A stretch of DNA of 64,000 nucleotides, taken from Oxytricha trifallax (taxonomy: Eukaryota; Ciliophora; Spirotrichea; Sporadotrichida; Oxytrichidae). Of this stretch, positions 44,728 through 55,442 are shown in pieces (within the stretch, counting starts at the first letter, position 1; every line of letters begins with the position of its first letter). The position numbers and the translations under genes were made by a program. The stretch is from the NCBI GenBank assembly GCA_000711775.1, contig ARYC01000103.1, positions 124,001 through 188,000 of the forward strand, in the 5' to 3' direction. The notes under the pieces were generated by a model. That model had not been told where the DNA came from. It ran no database searches and saw only the letters and a list, made by a program, of their open reading frames with translations.

Positions 44728-44871
44728 TCATAATTAATTCAAAATAAGATAAAATAATTATTTACTATATTATTTTTCGCCATATTTTTCAATTATTGCA
44801 CTTAGAAGTTCTTTATTTAGATCCGATTAGCTGACGATATTTCCATTCTGATCATAATCTTAGTTTCTCAT
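44728..44871 (-). CDS. EF-hand-like segment
   Basis: 47 codons from ATG 44871 to TGA 44728: MRNQDYDQNGNIVSQSDLNK, then ELLSAIIEKYGEKQYSK. DYDQNGNI has the D.D.NG.I spacing of a calcium-binding EF-hand loop, followed by an amphipathic helix; the Glu expected at loop position 12 is not in place. A possible next helix lies at about 44.6 kb on the same strand. TBE7 inserted 30 bp upstream, so the true 5' end may have been displaced. Probably an MDS of an EF-hand protein. Confidence 0.5.
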
Positions 44872-44902
44872 TTTTTAATGTTAAAATATTTGAATTCATA
44901 TT

Positions 44903-45202
44903 CAAAACCCCAAAACCCCTTAGTGAGGTTTATAAGTGCTTTGATTTGTAGGGTTTAGTTGGGGTCTTATTGGGGTTAGTAGAGAAATTAGGCCAATTTG
45001 CAAAATGAGAAATAGAAATTAGCGAAATTTAGGGTCTATTTATGATGAGTAATATTTAGATTTACTGCTTAAGCTTAGGTATGGTACAAGTATTAATATA
45101 GACTAAGTCAAACCTGTAATGAATTATGAAGCTATAGCAAAGCTCCTGCGCAAGAGTGCCTCAACAGTTAGGTATCATTGCTTGTTGGCTAGCATTATGA
45201 TT
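44903..45202 (+). mobile_element. TBE7 stub (TBE2/4 type), truncated by TBE5A
   Basis: A complete left end CAAAACCCCAAAACCCC with ATT before it, then TBE2/4-type terminal repeat and the first ~60 transposase codons (start MRNRNQRNLGSIYDEQ). It stops at GCATTATGATT, where the TBE5A end begins. The other part of TBE7 is not present to the right of TBE5B. Confidence 0.9.
45003..45199 (+). pseudogene. TBE7 transposase N-terminus
   Basis: MRNRNQRNLGSIYDEQYLDL, LLKLRYGTSINIDQVKPVMN and YEAIAKLLRKSASTVRYHCL are open to the truncation point. It contains the N-terminal helix-turn-helix-like region only. Confidence 0.88.
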
Positions 45203-45340
45203 CAAAACCCCAAAACCCTTTCAGTAGTTTGATTGAGTTTTTGATTGATAAAAGTAGACTATTAGTGCATACTTTATTAGGGTTTTAATAGGGTTTATGT
45301 AGGGGTTTAATGTTTAAATATTAGTATTTTAAGTGAGTAA

Positions 45341-46390
45341 ATGAGAGGTTTGGGGTCAGTTTATGACAGTGAGTATATAGATTTATTGTTTAAGTTGCGT
45401 TATGGATGTGATTAATATGGTGATCAACTCAGACCTATTCTTAATTATACATCAATAGCAAGGCTACTTCATAAATCTCCTGCAACTGTGAGGTCTCACT
45501 GTCTATTAGCATTGAATTTAAAGAGATAGCATCTTAACTCTAAGCCTAAAAGACCTCGAAAATTTTAACAGCATCATATTGACTATCTTATTAATGATAA
45601 GACTCTTAAATATTGGGCTCATTTTTCTCTAGCCTAGAGGGCTGTGATGTTTCATCGCCAATTTCCTGAGCTTCACATATCTGCATAATCGATAGCTAAC
45701 ATATATAAAAATAACGGAATATCTTACAAGACAGTCAATCGCATTAAGAGAGTGATTGACTTTAATGTTCCATTTTATAAGGATAATTTAAATTATATAT
45801 TCGATTAAATGCAGAGGGCTATTACTAATAATATTAAGTTCATACACGCTGATGAGGCAGTATTCACGTTTAATACCTTCATATCAAGGTCTTGGTATAA
45901 AAGATATAGCAACATTGAAGTATATGATTAAAAGGTTAAGGTTTAAACTCATGCAATTCTTGGTGGAATAAGCGAAGATAATGGCCTCGAGACTTATGTT
46001 ATCCACCCTCGCTCAATAAAGACCGAATAATACATAAAGTTCTTATATTAACTCAGAGATAAGTACGCCGACTAAGAGATTATTCTGTTTGTAGATAACT
46101 TATCTGTCCATAAAACTAAAGACACAAGGAAGGAATATGAAAGGCTAAACATAACACCTGTATTTAATGTTCCCTACAGTCCTCAGTTCAATGGTATTGA
46201 ATTATATTGGGGGTTATTGAAAGGTCATTATAAGAAATTGCTACTCTATCACTTGATGCAGGACTTAAAGATAGATACAGTAGATTTTATTAAGAGTGCT
46301 GCTAAGAGAGTCAGCGATGATAAAGCTAAAGTACGTGCAAGAGAAGGGAGATTTTGTGTTTATAAATAAGTTTTAGATTTAAACGAATGA
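45341..46390 (+). CDS. TBE5A transposase, intact frame
   Basis: 349 codons to TGA 46388-46390: MRGLGSVYDSEYIDLLFKLR at the start, HTH-like SIARLLHKSPATVRSH at 38-53. The catalytic triad is Asp171 (IHADEAVF), Asp252 (LFVDNLSVH) and Glu287 (GIELYW), giving DD34E spacing. The C-terminus is VLDLNE. TBE transposases are reported to act in genome rearrangement in Oxytricha, so an intact frame matters. It differs from TBE5B at a few residues, such as MQDLK for MHDLK. Confidence 0.93.
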
Positions 46391-46396
46391 ATAAGT

Positions 46397-47185
46397 TCAC
46401 ATATTAAATTTTCCTGTAAAGGGAATTGGCTTCTCTTTCTTTTCTTCCTCTTAAGGCTTGCTTGGGCCCATGTTCTTCTCTTAGTGCCACTCCTGCATCT
46501 ATGTTCATCTCTTCTGGCTTTTATAAATCTTTGAAGAGCCTCTTACTCAATTCATGTTTTACTTGAGACTTTCTCTCTCTTTTTAATTTGCTGCGCTCTT
46601 TCATCAAGTATATAGCAGTACCAGGTTTTTCTATAAAATTAGAAGACTAAGCTTACTTGAGATGAAAGGATGCTTTTGAAGTTCCTACAGCCAGGTGTAA
46701 CTTATTTTAATACCTTGCTTCTCTTTTTCTTCAGGAGAGATGCTGTAGCGTTTCTTATGAGCTTCTTAAATAACTTCATTTAAGTACTCAGGTTTCAGAG
46801 TTGCAAGAACACCAAGGAAGAAGTTTCTCTCTGGCAACTTATTAGAGAGCTGTAGCTTTGATGGAAGGTAGAGAGCTACGACTGGATCACTCATAGCATC
46901 GTCATATAGGTTTGTCACTGATATTTCAGGGTAGTTAGGTATCTCTATCATCCTAATTTCATTAGACTTAAAAGCTTTTTTCTCTTCACTTAACAATGCT
47001 TTTAAGAATGATATTTTTGTTCCCTCCTGTGTTGGCAAGAACAATCCAACTATGGTTAATAAGTTAGTTATAAGTGAAAACTTACCTTGCTATACCAAGT
47101 ATCTGTAAAGATCTTCTTTACTTCTGAATTTTCCTATTAAATCTTGAGATTAAATTCTCTTCATTGCATCATTCATAGACTCCAT
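46397..47185 (-). pseudogene. TBE5A 22-kDa gene, C-terminus frameshifted
   Basis: It starts MESMNDAMKRIQSQDLIGK. Introns 47050-47085 (36 nt) and 46631-46656 (26 nt). It is equal to TBE5B until MNIDAG; then two one-base losses (GGAGTGGC for GGAGCTGGC, and GAAGAACATGGG for GAAGAAACATAGG) shift the last ~30 codons. Either recent decay or two sequence errors. Confidence 0.85.
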
Positions 47186-47750
47186 CTTGCTTCCAGTTTC
47201 TATAAATGTTTATGAAATTTAAAATTATGGATATCCATTCTAAACTTACTAAAATTTTACTACTAAATAGGGAGATCCACTTGGAGGTCAACCTGAATCA
47301 GATAAATAGATAAAGATGGAGGAACTTTCTCCAAGTTTCAAAGTTTGACTTCCATTTTTATCAAACTTTCTCCATTAAATTGCTCCTAATAATAATTAAT
47401 TTAATTAGGTGGTGCTCCTAATTTATTTAAAACTTAATTAGGAGGTTAAATTAAAGTTCAAAACCGTATTAGGTGGTGCATTAAAAAAATTAAATTTTAA
47501 AACTTCCCCTCCTAAATTTACGAGAACATATTTAGGAGCACCACCTAACTCCCCAAAACACATTTAGGTGCATTTTAATTTATAAAATGGATGAAATAAT
47601 ATATAAATTATCTCAAAATTTTAGAAATATAAAACTAATGTCTCTCACTCTGTTCCCATTAAACCTCTCTAAATCTTTGAGGATATGCTCTTACTTGTAT
47701 ATAAAGGTAAAATTTAAACAGCTTATATAATTATTAATAGTATTTATAAA

Positions 47751-49199
47751 ATGAGCGGCAACTTACTAAGAAAAGCGGCATTACTTGGCATTAGCCAGCA
47801 AAAACTTTCCTTCATGAATCAAAAGAAAATTGAGACTTGTGATGCATTTACCTAGTACGAACCTGAAATTCTCTAACCTTAGGTCTCAGACTTTGAATAA
47901 CAATTCAGTTGTTAAATAGAAATGCAGAGCTAAGAAATTCAATGCGAAGTTCCAATAAAAATGGTTGAAGAGGAGGAAGAGAAAAAAGAAATTAAAGCAT
48001 TACATTTATGTGAAGAGTGTGAGAAGAACTTCACTTATAAATCTGCTCTTAAGCGTCATATCTTAGAGTAGCATTCTAACAAGCCAAAGCTCTATCTTAA
48101 GCATGATAAGATAGATGGAAAATATTTTTGCCCTTATTGCAATAAGCAATATAACCATTCAAGGGATTTAAAAGTTCACCTATAAAACCATCATGGCAAG
48201 AAGTTTGAAGTCATAGATCCTGAGACTGGTGAGGTCTTCCTTCAAAAAAGAAAGCCAAGAGACCCTTTAGAATCCTTGGAACAAAGAGTTAAGAAAGAAA
48301 ATAAGCTTATTAAAGCAGTTAGAAACCTCCCAGCTTCTGAGATAGTGAAAATCACTTTGAAGATACAAGCACTAAAGCTTCCAATTTTAAATGTAATTGA
48401 CCTTAAAGAATGAAAGGAAAGTTATCTTATACTTGAGGACAAGTTTGAGAAAAAGGTCATAACTGATAAGCAGTTCGCATACAAGATTTATCCATTCAAC
48501 TACTTTAAATGCGATGACAAGTATCAAATGGAATTTGTCAATGAGTACTAAGCTCTTACTAAAGCAAGGGATAGACAGTGCAGATTTATAATTAAGCTCG
48601 ATGCAATACTGCTTGCTCAAGATCATGTTGCTTTTCGCCTCCCTCTATATTAAATGACATTAAGAGACTACATTTAAGATTAAAGGATTCCAAAGTAGCT
48701 ACCTCTTATTCTTACAAATGTTTGCAAAGGCATAGAAGAGTTGCACACTTTAGGGTATGTTCATAGAGACTTGAAGCCTGAGAATATAATGCTTGACTTT
48801 TCACCTCTCAGAGTAGTAATAATTGATTTCAATAGATCATAAAGAGTTGAAGCTTCAGGACTTGGCAACGTTTATGGTACTCCTGGATACTTTCCAGAAA
48901 GGGAGGACTGGAGAGATGGTGATATTAAGTGGGATGTATGGGCTCTAGCAGCAATTATTGCTGAATGCGATATGCAAAGAAATGATTACTATAGCTGTAA
49001 GAGAGAGAAAGATTCAAAGCAGAGAATACAGCAATATCTAGACTAGAATAAGATAAAAGGTAAAATGAAAGATATGGCTGAGCAGATTATCTTAAGACCA
49101 AACCACAGAGCAGAGCAAACAATAGACTAAATGATCAACTGGATAGGAGATATCAAATTTAGAAAATTAGCACATGATGGCAAGGTATAGTTTGAGTGA
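47751..49199 (+). pseudogene. TBE5A 57-kDa zinc-finger/kinase protein with one TGA
   Basis: Same frame and length (482 residues) as TBE5B, but codon 221 is TGA (48411-48413) where TBE5B has TGT (Cys). Fingers and kinase are otherwise complete: HRDLKPENIMLDFSPL, IDFNRS, GTPGYFPEREDW and KWDVWALAA with the conserved Trp. If the TGA is real, only the finger half would be made. Confidence 0.9.
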
Positions 49200-49379
49200 A
49201 TAGTAAAAATAAAACCCCTCTAATACACACTACTATACATTCAAAACCCCAAAACCCTTTCAGTAGTTTGATTAAGTTTTTGATTGATAAAAGTAGACTA
49301 TTAGTGCATACTTTATTAGGGTTTTAATAGGGTTTATGTAGGGGTTTAATGTTTAAATATTAGTATTTTAAGTGAGTAT

Positions 49380-50429
49380 ATGCGAGGTTTGGGGTCAGTT
49401 TATGACAGTGAGTATATAGATTTATTGTTTAAGTTGCGTTATGGATGTGATTAATATGGTGATCAACTCAGACCTATTCTTAATTATACATCAATAGCAA
49501 GGCTACTTCATAAATCTCCTGCAACTGTGAGGTCTCACTGTCTATTAGCATTGAATTTAAAGAGATAGCAGCTTAATTCTAAGCCTAAAAGACCTCGAAA
49601 ATTTTAGCAGCATCATATTGACTATCTTATTAATGATAAGACTCTTAAATACTGGGCTCATTTCTCTCTAGCCTAGAGGGCTGTGATGTTTCATCGCCAA
49701 CTTCCTGAGCTTCACATATCTGCTTAATCGATAGCTAACATATATAAAAATAACGGAATATCTTACAAGACAGTCAATCGCATTAAGAGAGTGATTGACT
49801 TTAATGTTCCATTTTATAAGGATAATTTAAATTATATATTCGATTAAATGCAGAGGGCTTTTACTAATAATATTAAGTTCATACACGCTGATGAGGCAGT
49901 ATTCACGTTTAATACCTTCATATCAAGGTCTTGGTATAAAAGATATAGCAACATTGAAGTATATGATTAAAAGGTTAAGGTTTAAACTCATGCAATTCTT
50001 GGTGGAATAAGCGAAGATAATGGCCTCGAGACTTATGTTATCCATCCTCGCTCAATAAAGACCGAATAATACATAAAGTTCTTATAATAACTCAGAGATA
50101 AGTACGCCGACTAAGAGATTATTCTGTTTGTAGATAACTTATCTGTCCATAAAACTAAAGACACAAGGAAGGAATATGAAAGGCTAAACATAACACCTGT
50201 ATTTAATGTTCCCTACAGTCCTCAGTTCAATGGTATTGAATTATATTGGGGGTTATTGAAAGGTCATTATAAGAAATTGCTACTCTATCACTTGATGCAC
50301 GACTTAAAGATAGATACAGTAGATTTTATTAAGAGTGCTGCTAAGAGAGTCAGCGATGATAAATCTAAAGTATGCGCAAGAGAAGGGAGATTTTGTGTAT
50401 ATAAATAAGTTTTAGATTTAAGCGAATGA
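49380..50429 (+). CDS. TBE5B transposase, intact
   Basis: 349 codons, MRGLGSVYDSEYIDLLFKLR to VLDLNE, with DDE residues Asp171, Asp252 and Glu287. The enzyme would recognise the telomere-like ends and catalyse excision and insertion at ANT. The start is the first ATG after the terminal repeat and is shared with TBE5A. The stop at 50427 is only 7 bp from the end of the convergent 22-kDa gene. Many Gln codons are TAA/TAG, so it is invisible under the standard code. Confidence 0.94.
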
Positions 50430-50435
50430 ATAAGT

Positions 50436-51226
50436 TCACATATTAAATTTGCCCGTAAAAGGATTTGGCTTCTCTTTCTTTTCTTCCTCTTAAGGCTTGC
50501 TTGGGCCTATGTTTCTTCTCTTAGTGCCAGCTCCTGCATCTATGTTCATCTCTTCTGGCTTTTATAAATCTTTGAAGAGCCTCTTACTCAATTCATGTTT
50601 TACTTGAGACTTTCTCTCTCTGTTTAATTTGCTGCGCTCTTTCATCAAGTATATAGCAGTACCAGGTTTTTCTATAAAGTTAGAAGACTAAGCTTACTTG
50701 AGATGAAAGGATGCTTTTGAAGTTCCTACAGCCAGGTGTCACTTATTTTAATACCTTGTTTCTCTTTTTCTTCAGGAGAGATGCTGTATCGTTTCTTATG
50801 AGCTTCTTAAATAACTTCATTTAAGTACTCAGGTTTCAGAGTTGCAAGAACACCAAAGAAGAAGTTTCTCTCTGGCAACTTATTAGAGAGCTGTAGCTTT
50901 GATGGAAGGTAGAGAGCTACGTCCGGATCACTCATAGCATCGTCATATAGGTTTGTCACTGATATTTCAGGGTAGTTAGGTATCTCGATCATTCTGATTT
51001 CATTAGACTTAAAAGCTTTTTTCTCTTCACTTAACAATGCTTTTAAGAATGATATTTTTGTTCCCTCCTGTGTTGGCAAGAACAATCCAACTATGGTTAA
51101 TAAGTTAGTTATAAGTGAAAACTTACCTTGCTATACCAAGTATCTGTAAAGATCTTCTTTACTTCTGAATTTTCCTATTAAATCTTGAGATTAAATTCTC
51201 TTCATTGCATCATTCATAGACTCCAT
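50436..51226 (-). CDS. TBE5B 22-kDa-class protein, intact, two introns
   Basis: Exons 51226-51127, 51090-50698 and 50671-50436; introns 51091-51126 (36 nt) and 50672-50697 (26 nt). 242 residues: MESMNDAMKRIQSQDLIGK, VGLFLPTQEGTKISFLKALL, IPNYPEISVTNLYDDAMSDP, LSNKLPERNFFFGVLATLK, KPGTAIYLMKERSKLKRERK and a Lys/Glu/Pro-rich end with FTGKFNM. No known domain. Intron 1 has no in-frame TGA problem alone, but its borders agree with TBE2, where it does. Confidence 0.9.
50672..50697 (-). other. Intron 2 of TBE5B 22-kDa gene
   Basis: 26 nt, GTAAGCTTAG...TTTATAG; required for the downstream frame. Confidence 0.9.
51091..51126 (-). other. Intron 1 of TBE5B 22-kDa gene
   Basis: 36 nt, GTAAGTTTTC...CCATAG. 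Confidence 0.85.
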
Positions 51227-51791
51227 CTTGCTTCCAGTTTCTATAAATGTTAATGAAATTTAAAATTATGGATATCCATTCTAAACTTACTAAAATTTTA
51301 CTACTAAATAGGGAGATCCACTTGGAGGTCAACCGGAATCAGATAAATAGATAAAGATGGAGGAACTTTCTCCAAGTTTCAAAGTTTGACTTCCATTTTT
51401 ATCAAACTTTCTCCATTAAATTGCTCCTAATAATAATTAATTTAATTAGGTGGTGCTCCTAATTTATATAAAACTTAATTAGGAGGTTAAATTAAAGTTC
51501 AAAACCGTATTAGGTGGTGCATTAAAAAAATTAAATTTTAAAACTTCCCCTCCTAAATTTACGAGAACATATTTAGAAGCACCACCTAACTCCCCAAAAC
51601 ACATTTAGGTGCATTTTAATTTATAAAATGGATGAAATAATATATAAATTATCTCAAAATTTTAGAAATATAAAACTAATGTCTCTCACTCTGTTCCCAT
51701 TAAACCTCTCTAAATCTTTGAGGATATGCTCTTACTTGTATATAAAGGTAGAATTTAAACAGCTTATATAATTATTAATAGTATTTATAAA

Positions 51792-53240
51792 ATGAGCGGC
51801 AACTTACTAAGAAAAGCGGCATTACTTGGCATTAGCCAGCAAAAACTTTCCTTCATGAATCAAAAGAAAATTGAGACTTTTGATGCATTTACCTAGTACG
51901 AACCTGAAATTCTCTAACCTTAGGTCTCAGACTTTGAATAACAATTCAGTTGTTAAATAGAAATGCAGAGCTAAGAAATTCAATGCGAAGTTCCAATAAA
52001 AATGGTTGAAGAGGAGGAAGAGAAAAAAGAAATTAAAGCATTACATTTATGTGAAGAGTGTGAGAAGAACTTCACTTATAAATCTGCTCTTAAGCGTCAT
52101 ATCTTAGAGTAGCATTCTAACAAGCCAAAGCTCTATCTTAAGCATGATAAGATAGATGGAAAATATTTTTGCCCTTATTGCAATAAGCAATATAACCATT
52201 CAAGGGATTTAAAAGTTCACCTATAAAACCATCATGGCAAGAAGTTTGAAGTCATAGATCCTGAGACTTGTGAGGTCTTCCTTCAAAAAAGAAAGCCAAG
52301 AGACCCTTTAGAATCCTTGGAACAAAGAGTTAAGAAAGAAAATAAGCTTATTAAAGCAGTTAGAAACCTCCCAGCTTCTGAGATAGTGAAAATCACTCTG
52401 AAGATACAAGCACTAAAGCTTCCAATTTTAAATGTAATTGACCTTAAAGAATGTAAGGAAAGTTATCTTATACTTGAGGACAAGTTTGAGAAAAAGGTCA
52501 TAACTGATAAGCAGTTCGCATACAAGATTTATCCATTCAACTACTTTAAATGCGATGACAAGTATCAAATGGAATTTGTCAATGAGTACTAAGCTCTTAC
52601 TAAAGCAAGGGATAGACAGTGCAGATTTATAATTAAGCTCGATGCAATACTGCTTGCTCAAGATCATGTTGCTTTTCGCCTCCCTCTATATTAAATGACA
52701 TTAAAAGACTACATTTAAGATTAAAGAGTTCCAAAGTAGCTACCTCTTATCCTTACAAATGTTTGCAAAGGCATAGAAGAGCTGCACACTTTAGGGTATG
52801 TTCATAGAGACTTGAAGCCTGAGAATATTATGCTTGACTTTTAACCTCTCAGAGTAGTAATAATTGATTTCAATAGATCATAAAGAGTTAAAGCTTCAGG
52901 ACTTGGCAACGTTTATGGTACTCCTGGATACTTTCCAGAAAGGGAGGACTGGAGAGATGGTGATATTAAGTAGGATGTATGGGCTCTAGCAGCAATTATT
53001 GCTGAATGCGATATGCAAAGAAATGATTACTATAGCTGTAAGAGAGAGAAAGATTCAAAACAGAGAATACAGCAATATCTAGACTAGAATAAGATAAAAG
53101 GTAAAATGAAAGATATGGCTGAGCAGATTATCTTAAGACCAAACCACAGAGCAGAGCAAACAATAGACTAAATGATCAACTGGATAGGAGATATCAAATT
53201 TAGAAAATTAGCACATGATGCCAAAGTATAGTTTGAGTGA
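51792..53240 (+). CDS. TBE5B 57-kDa zinc-finger/kinase protein, open
   Basis: 482 residues. Acidic linker at 71-80 (MVEEEEEKKE). C2H2 finger 1 with C87, C90, H103 and H108; finger 2 with C127, C130, H143 and H147. Kinase domain from about 225: FAYKIYPF supplies the ATP-site Lys, HRDLKPEN at 338-345, IDFN at 358-361 in place of DFG, GTPGYFPERED as activation end. No glycine-rich loop is evident. Residue 394 is Gln (TAG) where TBE5A has Trp (TGG) in the DVW motif, so kinase activity may be reduced. The start MSGNLLRKAALLGISQQKL is shared by all TBE5 copies. Confidence 0.92.
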
Positions 53241-53401
53241 ATAATAAAAATAAAACCCCTCTAATACAAACTACTATACATTACATTTAAACATTAAACC
53301 CCTACAGAAACCCTATTAAAACCCTAATAAAGAATGCACTAATAGTCTACTTTTATCAATCAAAAACTCAATCAAACTACTGAAAGGGTTTTGGGGTTTT
53401 G

Positions 53402-53515
53402 ATTGCAACAATGCCCTGGTTAAAGAAGTACTTTAAATAATAATAATAATGTTAGGAATTAATGAATTAATCTACTCTTACAAATTATACAACTAATGTT
53501 AATCTATAACTACAT
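53402..53515. other. Short spacer right of TBE5B
   Basis: ATT target, then unique sequence; no TBE5A or TBE7 remnant, although nested insertion would predict one here. Confidence 0.6.
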
Positions 53516-54345
53516 TCAAAACAAACTTGATCCCTCCAACTTCTTACTTGCTTATCCTTAGAGTTTCCCCAATAGTGTGTCTCTAACAAGACAGTAAAGT
53601 TCCTCGTCAAAGTAGTACAGCCAGATAATAGGCTGGCAATCTTTCTCATAGTTCCAACTCACTATCAACTCTTCATGCACCTTCACTTACTGCAAAGTCA
53701 CATCGATTAACTAATCTACCTGCACATCTCCAGTGACGTTTGGAAAGACACTCTCCACCCAGTGCTTTGATCCTTCGCATCCAGAGCCAGCCACATGTTC
53801 ATGAGTTGCTCTTGGCCACTCTTAGGCTTATAGGAGTTGAACAGCCAGCCTTCAGGGTTGTTGAATATCTCCCAGACTTGTTCAATGTTAAGTGGCACAT
53901 TTTCAAAAGGCACGAGCTTGCGCTTGCACATCAAGTCAGATGAGAGATATTTGTTCAGTTGATAAAAGTCTGAAGCCTCTTCAGCCTAGAGAGTTATTGT
54001 GATCCTCCCTATGCGTTGAGCTCTGACCCTAAACTCGCGCAGCAAAATGTAGTCTTAATTGCAAACAAACTTTTGCTTTGACTTCAAGTAATTCTCCTTC
54101 TCTTGAGGATAGGTATCCTTTATATGCTGCTACCAGAATTGCTTGAGTTTCATGGACTGCTCATCAACAGGTAGGATTGATAGAACCTCAAGGCAGGGGA
54201 ACAGTTGAGGAGCTTGCTTGATTTGCTTAGCAAGCCTGTCGTAGATTGATACCTCAATGAGATCCCCTTTATCAAGAAGCTTATCATAGATGTGAGTGAG
54301 TACCCAATCATAGGGCTGTACTTATGATATTTGCATGCTCTCCAT
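53516..54345 (-). pseudogene. Unidentified protein, one frameshift
   Basis: It starts MESMQISQVQPYDWVLTHIY at 54345 and runs through EVSIYDRLAKQIKQAPQLFP, DYILLREFRVRAQRIGRITI, KLVPFENVPLNIEQVWEIF and GWLFNSYKPKSGQEQLMNMW. One missing base near 53747 shifts frame; downstream it reads NVTGDVQVDQLIDVTLQQVK and PIIWLYYFDEELYCLVRDTL, ending TGA 53516. About 275 residues if joined. Base composition is balanced, unlike the TBE next door. No domain recognised. It may be the 3' part of the coding-like region at 54478-55381. Confidence 0.6.
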
Positions 54346-54466
54346 TCAAAGCTTACGATTATTTAATTATAAGATCGATACCAAGATTGATTTAATTGCC
54401 TTTTGAACAGGGGTTTAGTGATCATAGGATTTTAAGAAGAGAAAATTTTATCCTGAAGTCAAGTAA

Positions 54467-54480
54467 TGTAACAAACATCA
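54467..54480 (+). repeat. 14-bp motif copy 1 (TGTAACAAACATCA)
   Basis: Exact. Followed directly by CCTGGAATTGTGTCC, as in copy 4. Confidence 0.9.
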
Positions 54481-55381
54481 CCTGGAATTGTGTCCGGAAT
54501 ATGTGTCCAAGCTATTCACATTCTCAGGCAAGCTACAAATGCCTTTCTCTTTTGTTGGAAGGCAAGCCCTGCTTAGGCAGCATTAATTACTGTAAGGGCA
54601 ACAACAATAATAGTGATTAGTAGGTAGGTTTGAATTATAGCTTGGGTGGAGTGGAACTTTTATCATAAGCAAGCTCTAGTATTTCCCCTTGATAATTATT
54701 GAGCCAAAGTCAAATTTCCCTTGAAACCTTCTTGTAAGCCTAGATTTCTTAGAGTCGATGATGCTCGATCTGAAACATGCCTCCCCACTTAATCTCCACT
54801 CTGGCATAACTTATATGCGATTTCCAGCTTAGGTTATAAAACCAGAACAAACTTGCTAAAATCAAAGTGTCCAAATTTTGCTTGTTTTTCTCTATAATCT
54901 CTATATAATCCTTAATTAAAGCTTACTATTAATCTCAAAATTTCTCAAATTTCTAAAACCATAAATCCACCCTCTATTCTCAGGAAATCCAAAGGTTATC
55001 CTGCTGCTTTCGCGTTCCCACTTCTCTCATAGGTGTCTAAGATCACTTAGCATACTCTATCATAATCTGGAAGTGAAAGGCTAAGCTCCAACGAAACTTA
55101 TGATCGAATTAGTAGTCATTTTGAGAATCTCGATTTTACCCCTCAAATTCATAGAAATTACACGACTAACCCGTAGGAATTTAATTCCTAAGAAATGACG
55201 TTAAATTTGGGAAAGTTCCACTTAACCTCTGTGAATCATCACAACTCTCTCATCTCTTGATCTCAAGTATCTAAACTTAAACTTTGAAGTACGTTAGCCT
55301 GACTTAGAAGGTCTAGTGGGAGCAGGGATCGATTAAATTTATTTTCTAACTGTCATGGGGATTTCGTTTGATTTCAGGCAT
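54478..55381 (-). pseudogene. Coding-like region, unidentified, several frame changes
   Basis: It starts MPEIKRNPHDSQKINLID at 55381. Protein-like pieces follow in different frames: FTEVKWNFPKFNVISQELNS, NFYEFEGQNRDSQNDYQFDH, SLFWFYNLSWKSHISYARVE, IKWGGMFQIEHHRLQEIQAY and FDFGSIIIKGKYQSLLMIKV. The last frame stops at the TGA inside the 14-bp motif TGATGTTTGTTACA. Beta-rich but no family recognised. Frame changes may mark IESs, decay or errors. Confidence 0.45.
54481..54512. repeat. GGAATNTGTGTCC tandem, two units
   Basis: GGAATTGTGTCC followed by GGAATATGTGTCC. Together with the preceding 14-mer it forms a ~41-bp block nearly identical to 60495-60536. Confidence 0.8.
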
Positions 55382-55442
55382 ATTTGATTTTGTCAGTTAA
55401 AGTTTAATCAATTAAAAATTAAAGCTATTCATAAAAACTAAG

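Larger units (their letters stand above)
45203..49241 (+). mobile_element. TBE5A, right end missing
   Basis: Left end CAAAACCCCAAAACCCT at 45203. Sequence is almost identical to TBE5B for 4.03 kb, but it stops at CTACTATACATT, about 120 bp before the expected right end; TBE5B begins at the next base. Transposase open; 22-kDa frameshifted; 57-kDa with one TGA. The spacer at 47186-47750 has AGGTGGTGC-rich words and no gene. Confidence 0.93.
49242..53401 (+). mobile_element. TBE5B, complete and with all three genes open
   Basis: Ends CAAAACCCCAAAACCCT (49242) and AGGGTTTTGGGGTTTTG (to 53401), with ATT at both flanks. The left flank is TBE5A sequence; the right flank is the start of the GC-richer gene cluster. 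4160 bp. The only element here without an obvious lesion. The spacer at 51227-51791 is AT-rich with no gene. Confidence 0.95.

Noticed and set aside
54396..54620. Plus-strand ORF starting MPFEQGFSDHRILRRENF
   Set aside because: It overlaps the minus-strand coding-like region and the 14-mer/GTGTCC block, and its composition is not protein-like.
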